Source: Rahnella victoriana (lineage in GTDB: Bacteria > Pseudomonadota > Gammaproteobacteria > Enterobacterales > Enterobacteriaceae). From it: DNA of 64,000 bases. This document shows positions 1 to 9,099 of this stretch, one piece after another (the first letter of the stretch is position 1; the number at the start of each line of letters is the position of its first letter). The position numbers and the translations under genes were made by a program. The notes below the pieces were generated by a model. It had not been told where the DNA came from, searched no databases, and was given only the letters and a program-made list of their open reading frames with translations. The stretch covers positions 124,001 to 188,000 of the forward strand of contig NZ_SJOJ01000005.1 of NCBI RefSeq assembly GCF_004330295.1, read 5' to 3'.

Positions 1-1
1 G

Positions 2-3000
2 GTTATCGTGACGCTTAACGGCCTGAACTATCAGGGCACCGTCAGCGGTGGCGTATGGAGTGCGGATATTCCGGCCAGCGATCTGGCGAATCTGGGGCAG
101 GCGCTGTATCAGGTCAGCGTCAGCGGTACCGACGTTTACGGCAACAACGGGTCTTCCGCTAAAACGCTGCAAACGTCCTCCGACAGCCCGGCAGTGACCA
201 TTAATACGGTCGCCGGTGATGACATCATCAACGCCACTGAAATCACACAAGATCAGGTGATCAGCGGCACCGTCACCCATGCGGAAGCGGGTCAGACCGT
301 CACCGTGACGGTGGGCGGTAAAACCTACACCGCAGAAGTACAAAACGATCTCTCATGGAGCCTGACCGTTCCGGCCGCCGATCTGGTTGCCATGGGCGAC
401 GGTAGCCTGAACATTGCCGCCAGCGTAACCAACACCAGCGGCAACAGCGGTTCCGGTGAGCGCGATATCACGATTGATGCGGCGATCCCGGGGCTGCGTA
501 TCGACACCATTGCCGGTGACGATATCGTTAACAGCATCGAAATTAATCAGAACCAGATTGTCAGCGGTACCAGCACCGGTCTGGCAGCGGGCAGCAGCGT
601 CACCGTGACCATTAACGGCGTCGATTATGCGGCGACCGTCGGCGCAGGCGGCAAGTGGTCTGCGGCAGTTCCTGCGGCTGACGTGGCGAACTGGCCTGCC
701 GGTGAGCTGACGGTGTCTGTGAGCGGCACCAGTTCCGCCGGTAACAGCGTGACGATCAGTCATGACATCACGGTCGATCTGAGCAGTGTCAGCATTGCCA
801 TCGACACGGTGTCCACGGACAACATGCTGAATGCGGCGGAGAAGGCGGCAGATCTTACCCTGAGCGGCACCACGCAAAACGTCGAAGCGGGCCAGACGGT
901 GACGGTGATCTTTGCCGGTCACAGCTACACCGCGCAGGTGCAAACCGGCGGCGCATGGAGCCTGACGGTTCCGGCTGCCGACATGAGCAACCTGAAAGAC
1001 GGCGACGCAGAAATTCGTGTTTCGGTCACCAATACTGCCGGTAACAGCGCCAGTGCGGCACAGGATGTGACGGTGGATACCGTTGCGCCAACCATTACCC
1101 TCAACACCGTTGCCGGTGACAATGTGCTGAATCTGGCCGAAGCCAGCGCGGATGTGATCATCAGCGGCACCACCACGGCAGAACCTGGCCAGATTGTGAA
1201 GGTCGGGAATTACGAGGCGATAGTGGCGGATGACGGCACCTGGAGCGTGACGGTTCCGGCCGCAGATGCGGGCGCACTCTCAGACGGCACCTTTACCATT
1301 ACCGCATCCGTCAGCGATGTGGCGGGTAACAGTGCGTCGGTCAGTAATGATTTGCTGGTGGATGTGACGCCGCCAACGCTGACCATCAACACCCTTGCAG
1401 CAGACGACGTGATCAACGCGCAGGAACTTCAGCAGAACCTGATGATCACCGGTTCGAGCACCGGCGTGCCAGCGGGCGGATTAGTCACCGTCGAAATCGA
1501 CGGCCACAGCTACACCGCAGCAGTGGATGCGAACGGCAACTGGAGCGTCGGCGTTCCGTCTGACGTGGTCAGCACGCTGACCGATGGCGGCTACACTGTG
1601 ACAGCTTCTGTCAAAGACGCCGCAGGCAACGACGGTTCGGTTACGCACGACGTCACGGTTGATACCGTGTCGCCGGTTTTGACTATTAATACTGTCGCAG
1701 CCGACGATGTGATCAACGCCATCGAAAAAGGCGAAACCCTGACCGTCAGCGGCACCAGCGACGGCACGGACGGCAGCACTGTCACCCTGAACTTCAACGG
1801 CACAAACTACACCGCCACTGTCAGCAACGGCGCATGGACGCTTGACGTTCCGGCAACCGATGTGGCGAAACTGGGTGAAGCGGATTACACCCTGACTGCC
1901 AGCAGCACCGACGCAGCGGGCAACACCGGTAGCACCTCGCACAGCGTTCTGGTTGACAGTGCGTTGCCTTCCGTAACTATCAGCCCGGTGGCGACCGACA
2001 ACGTCATCAATTCGACTGAAATCAATGCCGATCAGCTGATTGGCGGCAAAGTCACCAACGCGGCAGCCGGTGACGTTGTCACCATTACGCTGGGCGGAAA
2101 CACCTATACGGCTACGGTTCAGGATGACCTGAGCTGGAGCGTCAGCGTACCTTCTGCGGATCTGAAAGGCTTCGGCGATGGCGACCTGACGATTTCCGCC
2201 AGCGTAACCAATCAGCACGGCAACACTGGCAGTGCCGATCGTGATATCGCGATCGACGCCGGTCTGCCGGGTCTGCGTATTGATACGGTGGCGGGCGACG
2301 ATATCGTCAACAGCATCGAGATCCAGCAGAACCAGATCATCAGCGGCACCAGCACCGATATCGCGGCAGGCAGCAGCGTGACGGTTACCGTTAACGGCGT
2401 GGATTATCAGGCCACCGTGGGCGCGAACGGCGCATGGTCAGCAGCGGTTCCGGCAGCGGACGTGGCGAACTGGCCTGCGGGCGCACTGAATATCAGTGTG
2501 ACCGGCTCGGATACCTCGGGTAACTCTGTCACCATTTCCAATAACGTCACCGTGGATCTGAGCAGCGTGGCGATCTCTGTCGACACCATCGCAGCGGACG
2601 ACATGATTAACGCGGCTGAAAAAGCGGCGGATCTGACGCTGAGCGGTTCGACACAAAATGTCGAAGCCGGTCAGACGGTGACCGTGAACTTTGCAGGTCA
2701 TACCTACACCACAACTGTTCAGGCTAATGGTAGCTGGAGCGTCACCGTTCCGGCAGGCGATATGACCAGCCTGAAAGACGGCGACGTCACCGCAACGGCC
2801 AGCGTCACCAATGTGGCAGGCAACAGCGCGAGTGCGGCGAATACGGCGGAAGTGGACGCGTCGGCACCAACGCTGACCATCAACACCATCGCCGGTGACA
2901 ACGTGCTGAACAGTGCGGAAGCGGGCGCAGACGTGGTCCTGAGCGGTACGTCGACGGCCGAAGCCGGTCAGGTGGTGACCGTGACGGTAAACGGCAACGA

Positions 3001-6000
3001 TTACACCGCCACGGTGGGTACCGACGGCACCTGGAGCACGTCTGTTCCGGCAGCAGACGCGGCGGCACTGACTGACGGCACCTATTCTGTCACTGCCACG
3101 GTCAAGGATGTGGCGGGCAACAGCAGCAGCGTGACCGGCTCTGTGCTGGTGGATATCACTGCGCCGGTGGTCAGCGTGAATACGGTGGCGGGCGACGATG
3201 TGATCAACGCAGCGGAACATTCGCAGGCGCAGGTCATCACCGGTGGCAGCACCGGCACTCAGCCGGGCAATCTGGTGACGCTGGTGATTGGCGGAGTCAG
3301 CTATTCCACAGTAGTGGATGCCAGCGGTAACTGGAGCGTCGGCGTTCCGGCGGACGTGATTAAGGGACTGGCCTCCGGCGAGAACACGATTTCTGTCAGC
3401 ATCACCGACAGCGCGGGTAACACCGGCAGCAGCGATCATCTGATCACCGTGAATACCGATGCGGTCAGCCTGAGCATCGACACGATTGCGCAGGACGACA
3501 TCATCAATGCGGCGGAAAAAGGCACCAGCCTGACGATTTCCGGCGGCAGCGACATGCTGGCGACCGGCACCGAAGTGACGGTGGTACTGAACGGGAAAAG
3601 TTACACCGCAGACGTGAACGCGAACGGAGACTGGACGCTGAGCGTACCGGCAACCGATCTGGCGGCTATCGCGGACGGCAATTACACCGTGACCGCCAGC
3701 GCGAATGATGCGGCAGGCAATCCGGCCAGTGCGACGCATAACGTGGTAGTGGATGCCACCGCGCCTGCACTGCTGATCAATCCGGTAACGGCCAGCGGCA
3801 TGCTGAATGCGGCCGAACTGGGGCAACCGCTGACGCTGAGCGGGACCTCTACCGCACAGGCCGGTCAGACGGTCAGCGTTACGCTGAACAATGAAACCTA
3901 CAGCACCACCGTGAATGCCAACGGCACCTGGACGGTGAATCTCCCGGCAGAGGACGTGGCAGCCCTGACGGACGGCACGCTGACGGTCACCGCCAGCACC
4001 ACCGACGTGGCGGGCAATCCGGTCTCTGCAAACACTTCGGTGATTGTCGATACCGTTGCGCCAACGCTGACCATTAACACCATTGCCGGTGATGACATCA
4101 TCAACACCACCGAGCAGCAGGCGGGTCAGACCATCAGCGGCACCACGTCGGCGGAAGCGGGACAGATTGTCACCGTGACCTTTAACAATCGCGAATACCA
4201 CGCCACCGTCACTACCGGCGGCACGTGGAGCTTGAATGTGCCTGCGGCGGATTTCAACGGCGCGGCAGACGGCAGTTATACCGTCACTGCATCCGTGAAA
4301 GATGTGGCGGGTAATCCGGCGGCGACAGATTCTTCTGTCAGCCTCAGCGGTGCCGTACCTGAAATCACCATCAACACCTTCGCGCAGGACGATGTGGTCA
4401 GCGCGGCGGAACACAGTGGTCCGCTGGCCATTACCGGTACCTCAACCGCAGCGGCCGGTTCGACGGTGACCGTCACCCTTAACGGCGTGACCTACACCAC
4501 GCAGGTCGGAAGCGATCAGAACTGGACGCTGAACCTCAGCGCCAACGCGGTTTCTGCGCTGGCGGATGGTGAGAATTACAGCATCACTGCCTCGGTCACC
4601 AACAGCATCGGCAACAGCGGTTCGGCCAGCCACGACATTGCGGTCGACACCACCGCGCCATCAATGACCATCACCATTGATTCGGTCAGCGATGACACCG
4701 GTCGCAGCACCAGCGATTTCGTGACCAGCGATAACACCCTCACCCTGAACGGCGCGCTTTCTGCGGCTCTGGGTAACAATGAGTCCGCGCAAATCAGCCT
4801 GGATGGCGGGGTGACCTGGAACACGCTTACCGTGACCGGAACCACCTGGAACTACGCGCAGGGAAGCGCGCTGGCGGATGGCAGTTACACCTATAACGTG
4901 CGGGTGATTGACGCGGCGGGCAACGTCGGGTCAACGGCGTCGCAGACGGTGGTGATTGACACCGTGGCACCGGACGCCAGCCAGACCATCAGTATCGACG
5001 CGGTTTCGCAGGATACCGGACTGAGCAGCAGCGACTTTATCACCAGCGACACCACCCTCAACCTGCGCGGCACGCTCGGCGCGGCACCGGGGGCGGATGA
5101 GTATGTACAAATCAGCCTCGACGGTGGCACGACCTGGAATGACGTCAGCATCAGCGGCCTGACCTGGACCTACATCGACGGCCGCACGCTGACCGACGGG
5201 GATTACAACTACCAGATGCGGGTGGTGGATCTGGCCGGTAATGTCGGCGCGACCGCCAGTCAGGTGGTCACGATTGATACTACCGCACCGGACAGCAGCA
5301 AAACGGTCAGCGTTGACGCCATCAGCAGCGATACCGGTCTGAGCAGCACCGACTTTGTGACCAGCGACACCTCGCTGACGGTCACCGGTTCGCTCGGCGC
5401 CACGCTGGCGGCCGATGAAGTGGTGCAGGTGAGTACCGACGGTGGCCTGACGTGGGCGAACGCGACCACCATCGGCACCGGCTGGACATTCACCGATGGC
5501 CGCACGCTGACGGACGGCGATTACACCTACAACGTCCGCGTGGTGGATACCGCCGGTAACGTCGGTAACGTGACCTCGAAAGTGGTCACCGTCGACACCG
5601 TTGCACCGGACGCCAGCAAAACCGTGACCATTGACAGCATCGCCACCGATACCGGTTCTTCTGCCAGCGACTTTGTCACCAGCGATACCTCGCTGACCGT
5701 CACCGGTTCGATTGGCGCGGAACTGAGTCCGGGCGAAGTGGTGCAGATCAGCGTGGATAACGGCGCGACCTGGACCACGGTGACGCTTCAGGGCAGCACC
5801 TGGACCTACGTTGACGGCCGCACGCTGACCGACGGCCAGACGCTGTATCAGGTCCGCGTGGTGGATCAGGCGGGTAACGTCGGGCAGACCGCGCAGCAGG
5901 TGGTCACCATTGACACCACCGCGCCGACGCAAATCATCACCATTGACGCTGTCAGCAATGACACCGGCGATTCCGCCAGTGACTTCATCACCAGCGACAA

Positions 6001-8998
6001 CACGCTGACGATGACCGGTTCACTGAGCGCGGCACTCGCCACCGACGAAAGGGCGCAAATCAGCCTCGACGGCGGTAAAACCTGGACTGACGTGGTGGTA
6101 AACGGTGTGGGCTGGAGCTATGACGCAACCGGCACCGTGCTGGCGGATGGCAATTACAACGTGCAGGTTCGGGTCATCGATCAGGCGGGCAATGTCGGCA
6201 CGATCGGCAGCCAGACCGTGGTCATCGACACGCTGAACCCTGAGGCGGTAGCGACCATCGTGCAGTATTCCGATGACGAAGGTGACCGCACCGGGGCGTT
6301 CGGTTCCGGTACCAGTACCGATGAAACCGCACCGACGCTGAGCGGCACGCTGAGCAAGGCGATGGCCGACGGTGAAGTGCTGAAAATCTACCGTAACGGC
6401 GTGTTTGTCGGCGTCGCGACGGTGGTCGGGCTGGCCTGGACCTTCTCGGATTCCGCGCTGGCAGACGGCACTTACGTTTACGTCGCGACATCGCAGGATC
6501 TGGCGGGGAATACCACGTCATCCACTGATTTCACGCTGAAGGTGGACACCTCGATCCCGACCACGATGGCGACCGTAACGGGAGAATCCACGCAGGACAC
6601 GACGCCGGTCATCAGCGGGACGTTGTCCGAAGCGCTGGGCGAAGGCATGTATGTGCAGGTGGTGGTAAACGGCGTGACCTACACGTCGGAAACCGGCGGC
6701 GCCGTGGTGGTCGATCCGCTCAACAACACCTGGTATTTGCAGGTGCCGGGCGCGCTCGGGCTGGCAAGCTACGACGTCACCGCCCAGGTGAGAAGCAGTG
6801 CAGGCAACGGTAACGATGCCGGCATCAGCACCAGCGCGATTATCGTGTATGCCGAAACCGCGGTGGACACCAGCTGGGCGAGCACGGCGGGTGCCACATC
6901 GACCAATGCCATGGCCTTCAGCCTGAACAGCGGCGGTTTGTGGAATATTGTCACCGGTATTTCCGATTACAGCAGTTCTGATCTGAACAGTTATGCCGGT
7001 ACCACGCTGACCAACTCACGCGGCAACATCGTGGTGAGTTACACGCTGGCGGATACCGACCGTAACGGCACGTCAGATATCTATGCCACGGAAACCAACT
7101 ACGGCGGCAGTATTCAGGGCAAATGGACGGCGAACGCAGACGGTACCTATACCTACGGCCAGCAGGCCATCGGCACCACCATCTGGTACGGCGGCGTGAT
7201 TGCTTACGATAAAACCGGTGACGGCTGGGTGGATCTGGCGTACGGCGATGCCGGGGGCGACTCGCGCAGCTATCTGGTGAATAACAACGGTGTGTTGTCA
7301 GCCGATGGTTCTGCGGGTGCCGCCGGGCTTGCAGGGGTCACGTACCGCGAAATCTCGGGCATCGATATTAACAACGACGGCACGGTAGACATCGTTCAGC
7401 ACACTAACCGTAACGGCGCGTATGCCCTGACGGTAGTGAGTAACAACGGTACGGGCACGCTGTCGGAGACCCAGAATATTGCCAACGTCTTTGTAGTGAA
7501 CTCAGCAGACTCAACGACGGCCGCGTCCATGACCTGGGCGGACTTCAACGGTGACGGGTATATGGATCTGTATATCTCCACCGGACGTAATACCACCACC
7601 TCCACCAACTATGGCGGGGTGATTTATTACAACGACGGCAACGGGAATTTACTTACCACGACCACACAAGTTGAGGCATCCACCACCAGCTCAGCGGCGG
7701 GCGGCTATCTGTCAGCTGCCGTGGACTGGGACGGTGACGGCGACATGGACATCATCAAGTTCAGCACCTACAGCGCCAGCCAGAAGGCCACGTTGTATCT
7801 GAACGACGGCACCGGCAAAGGCTGGAGCAGCAGTGCGCTGGCGTCATCACTGGTCAACGTGACCGGGATTGCGACCCTCGATTACGACTGGAACGGGACG
7901 CAGGATCTGCTGGTGTCACAGGCCAACGGCAAAGTGGTGTACGTCGCCAACAACAGCACCATTGCGGACGGCACAGCCATTCACCTGCGCATTCTCGACG
8001 GCGAAGGGATGAACGTGTTCTACGGCAACACCGTGCAGCTTTATAACGCGGCCGGTGAACTGGTGGCCTCGCAGATCATCAACGCCCAGTCGGGTATCGG
8101 GATCAACGATGCCTCGGCGCTGGTGAATTTCTACGGGCTGGATCCGAATGAAACCTACTCGGCGGTGCTGGTGCGCAACATCAACGGTGTGTCGTCCAAT
8201 GCGACCTGGACGGATCTCACCGCTGGCGACGGTACCAGCAGCTACTCGTTAACCGCAGATGCGGCAACCGGCGGTAACAGCGGCACGATCACCGGTACCG
8301 GTTACAACGACACGTTTGTCGCGGAAAGCGGCACTTATGTCTACAACGGTTCCGGCGGCTGGAGCACCTCGTCCGACCATGCGACATGGAGCGCCACCGG
8401 CGGTCAGGACATTGTCGATTACCGCAACGCCACCAGCGGCATCACGGTGGATCTGAGCAGCAGTAACGCACAGAACACCGGGTTCAACACGTCAACCTTC
8501 AAGGATATCGAAGGCATTGCCGGGTCGGACTACGACGATGTCATCACCGGCAGCGCGGGCGATAACCTGTTCGAAGGGCGCGGCGGGAACGATACCTTCA
8601 ACTTAGCCAGCGGCGGGCACGACACGCTGTTGTACAAGTTGCTGGACAGTTCTGACGCCACCGGCGGTAACGGGTCCGACACCATTAACGGCTTCACGGT
8701 CGGGACATGGGAAGGCACAGCGAACTCGGATCGTCTGGATCTGAGCGATCTGTTGCAGTCGGGCGGGTATACCGGCACCGGCTCGGCAAGCTACGTCAAC
8801 GGCGTGGCGACCCTGGACGCCTCGGCGGGCAATATCACCGATTACCTGTCGGTGACCACAGAAGGCAACAACACCGTCATCAAGGTTGATATGGATGGCA
8901 GTGGTTCAGCACAGTCGATGACCACCATCGCCACGCTGACCAACGTGCATACCGATCTGGCGACGTTGCTGGCGAACCATCAGCTGATTGTCGGTTAA
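2..8998 (+). CDS. Giant Ig-like repeat adhesin, type I secreted (5' end outside window)
   Basis: The reading frame is open through the left edge, so only the C-terminal ~3,000 residues are visible. They hold one partial and fifteen complete ~100-residue Ig-like (BapA/SiiE/LapA-type) domains, each opening with a pattern like INTVAGDDVINxxE. Next come five ~106-residue domains with the DTGxSxxDFxTxD signature (4661-6238) and two divergent Ig domains. An Asp/Gly-rich region (about 6840-7960) has loops such as DFNGDGYMD and DWDGDGDMD that resemble FG-GAP/VCBS calcium sites. The C-terminal ~150 residues carry GSAGDNLFEGRGGNDTF, an RTX-like nonapeptide, and look like a VCA0849-type type I secretion target. 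The exporter and adaptor genes follow directly. Expected role: cell-surface adhesion and biofilm formation. The N-terminal retention module cannot be seen. Confidence 0.93.
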   Translation, partial: VIVTLNGLNYQGTVSGGVWSADIPASDLANLGQALYQVSVSGTDVYGNNGSSAKTLQTSSDSPAVTINTVAGDDIINATEITQDQVISGTVTHAEAGQTVTVTVGGKTYTAEVQNDLSWSLTVPAADLVAMGDGSLNIAASVTNTSGNSGSGERDITIDAAIPGLRIDTIAGDDIVNSIEINQNQIVSGTSTGLAAGSSVTVTINGVDYAATVGAGGKWSAAVPAADVANWPAGELTVSVSGTSSAGNSVTISHDITVDLSSVSIAIDTVSTDNMLNAAEKAADLTLSGTTQNVEAGQTVTVIFAGHSYTAQVQTGGAWSLTVPAADMSNLKDGDAEIRVSVTNTAGNSASAAQDVTVDTVAPTITLNTVAGDNVLNLAEASADVIISGTTTAEPGQIVKVGNYEAIVADDGTWSVTVPAADAGALSDGTFTITASVSDVAGNSASVSNDLLVDVTPPTLTINTLAADDVINAQELQQNLMITGSSTGVPAGGLVTVEIDGHSYTAAVDANGNWSVGVPSDVVSTLTDGGYTVTASVKDAAGNDGSVTHDVTVDTVSPVLTINTVAADDVINAIEKGETLTVSGTSDGTDGSTVTLNFNGTNYTATVSNGAWTLDVPATDVAKLGEADYTLTASSTDAAGNTGSTSHSVLVDSALPSVTISPVATDNVINSTEINADQLIGGKVTNAAAGDVVTITLGGNTYTATVQDDLSWSVSVPSADLKGFGDGDLTISASVTNQHGNTGSADRDIAIDAGLPGLRIDTVAGDDIVNSIEIQQNQIISGTSTDIAAGSSVTVTVNGVDYQATVGANGAWSAAVPAADVANWPAGALNISVTGSDTSGNSVTISNNVTVDLSSVAISVDTIAADDMINAAEKAADLTLSGSTQNVEAGQTVTVNFAGHTYTTTVQANGSWSVTVPAGDMTSLKDGDVTATASVTNVAGNSASAANTAEVDASAPTLTINTIAGDNVLNSAEAGADVVLSGTSTAEAGQVVTVTVNGNDYTATVGTDGTWSTSVPAADAAALTDGTYSVTATVKDVAGNSSSVTGSVLVDITAPVVSVNTVAGDDVINAAEHSQAQVITGGSTGTQPGNLVTLVIGGVSYSTVVDASGNWSVGVPADVIKGLASGENTISVSITDSAGNTGSSDHLITVNTDAVSLSIDTIAQDDIINAAEKGTSLTISGGSDMLATGTEVTVVLNGKSYTADVNANGDWTLSVPATDLAAIADGNYTVTASANDAAGNPASATHNVVVDATAPALLINPVTASGMLNAAELGQPLTLSGTSTAQAGQTVSVTLNNETYSTTVNANGTWTVNLPAEDVAALTDGTLTVTASTTDVAGNPVSANTSVIVDTVAPTLTINTIAGDDIINTTEQQAGQTISGTTSAEAGQIVTVTFNNREYHATVTTGGTWSLNVPAADFNGAADGSYTVTASVKDVAGNPAATDSSVSLSGAVPEITINTFAQDDVVSAAEHSGPLAITGTSTAAAGSTVTVTLNGVTYTTQVGSDQNWTLNLSANAVSALADGENYSITASVTNSIGNSGSASHDIAVDTTAPSMTITIDSVSDDTGRSTSDFVTSDNTLTLNGALSAALGNNESAQISLDGGVTWNTLTVTGTTWNYAQGSALADGSYTYNVRVIDAAGNVGSTASQTVVIDTVAPDASQTISIDAVSQDTGLSSSDFITSDTTLNLRGTLGAAPGADEYVQISLDGGTTWNDVSISGLTWTYIDGRTLTDGDYNYQMRVVDLAGNVGATASQVVTIDTTAPDSSKTVSVDAISSDTGLSSTDFVTSDTSLTVTGSLGATLAADEVVQVSTDGGLTWANATTIGTGWTFTDGRTLTDGDYTYNVRVVDTAGNVGNVTSKVVTVDTVAPDASKTVTIDSIATDTGSSASDFVTSDTSLTVTGSIGAELSPGEVVQISVDNGATWTTVTLQGSTWTYVDGRTLTDGQTLYQVRVVDQAGNVGQTAQQVVTIDTTAPTQIITIDAVSNDTGDSASDFITSDNTLTMTGSLSAALATDERAQISLDGGKTWTDVVVNGVGWSYDATGTVLADGNYNVQVRVIDQAGNVGTIGSQTVVIDTLNPEAVATIVQYSDDEGDRTGAFGSGTSTDETAPTLSGTLSKAMADGEVLKIYRNGVFVGVATVVGLAWTFSDSALADGTYVYVATSQDLAGNTTSSTDFTLKVDTSIPTTMATVTGESTQDTTPVISGTLSEALGEGMYVQVVVNGVTYTSETGGAVVVDPLNNTWYLQVPGALGLASYDVTAQVRSSAGNGNDAGISTSAIIVYAETAVDTSWASTAGATSTNAMAFSLNSGGLWNIVTGISDYSSSDLNSYAGTTLTNSRGNIVVSYTLADTDRNGTSDIYATETNYGGSIQGKWTANADGTYTYGQQAIGTTIWYGGVIAYDKTGDGWVDLAYGDAGGDSRSYLVNNNGVLSADGSAGAAGLAGVTYREISGIDINNDGTVDIVQHTNRNGAYALTVVSNNGTGTLSETQNIANVFVVNSADSTTAASMTWADFNGDGYMDLYISTGRNTTTSTNYGGVIYYNDGNGNLLTTTTQVEASTTSSAAGGYLSAAVDWDGDGDMDIIKFSTYSASQKATLYLNDGTGKGWSSSALASSLVNVTGIATLDYDWNGTQDLLVSQANGKVVYVANNSTIADGTAIHLRILDGEGMNVFYGNTVQLYNAAGELVASQIINAQSGIGINDASALVNFYGLDPNETYSAVLVRNINGVSSNATWTDLTAGDGTSSYSLTADAATGGNSGTITGTGYNDTFVAESGTYVYNGSGGWSTSSDHATWSATGGQDIVDYRNATSGITVDLSSSNAQNTGFNTSTFKDIEGIAGSDYDDVITGSAGDNLFEGRGGNDTFNLASGGHDTLLYKLLDSSDATGGNGSDTINGFTVGTWEGTANSDRLDLSDLLQSGGYTGTGSASYVNGVATLDASAGNITDYLSVTTEGNNTVIKVDMDGSGSAQSMTTIATLTNVHTDLATLLANHQLIVG
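191..1969 (+). repeat. Adhesin super-repeat, copy 1 (six Ig domains)
   Basis: Ig domains 2-7 of the visible adhesin match domains 8-13 one for one and in the same order. The period is 1,779 bp (593 codons), measured independently at the domain-2/8 starts (191 and 1970) and at the GLRID motifs of domains 3/9 (491 and 2270). The nucleotide sequences have diverged, so this is an old duplication of a six-domain block. Confidence 0.8.
1970..3766 (+). repeat. Adhesin super-repeat, copy 2 (six Ig domains)
   Basis: Second copy of the six-domain block (domains 8-13), 18 bp longer than copy 1 through small indels. Domain pairs 2/8, 3/9, 4/10, 5/11, 6/12 and 7/13 share private features, for example the DDLSW strand in 2/8 and the GLRID opening in 3/9. 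Confidence 0.8.
4661..6238 (+). repeat. Five tandem ~106-residue Ig-like domains of a second type
   Basis: Five units begin near 4661, 4979, 5297, 5615 and 5927. The first three spacings are exactly 318 bp and the next is 312 bp. Each has DTGxSxxDFxTxD near its start, a central DGGxTW and a terminal VDxAGNVG. The set is distinct from the ~100-residue domains upstream and more homogeneous, which suggests more recent expansion or gene conversion. Confidence 0.85.
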
Positions 8999-9010
8999 TC
9001 AGTAGCGGGG

Positions 9011-9042
9011 GCGGAACAGGGGAAATGCTCTGTTCCGCTTCT
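9011..9042 (+). terminator. Hairpin after adhesin, likely attenuator
   Basis: GCGGAACAG (9011-9019) pairs with CTGTTCCGC (9030-9038), followed by a short TTCT run. It sits 13 nt past the adhesin stop and before the exporter gene. It probably lowers read-through from the very long adhesin message rather than ending it completely. Confidence 0.55.
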
Positions 9043-9099
9043 CCGGATGGCCTGTTCATGTTCCGGAATGAGCGTGAAGGAAGAATGAATTAGGGAAGA

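Noticed and set aside
2438..4414. A 658-codon open frame on the minus strand inside the adhesin gene
   Set aside because: It is an antisense shadow created by the repeated, GC-biased codons. It has no ribosome site, shows repeats only because the other strand does, and has an improbable Arg/His-rich composition.
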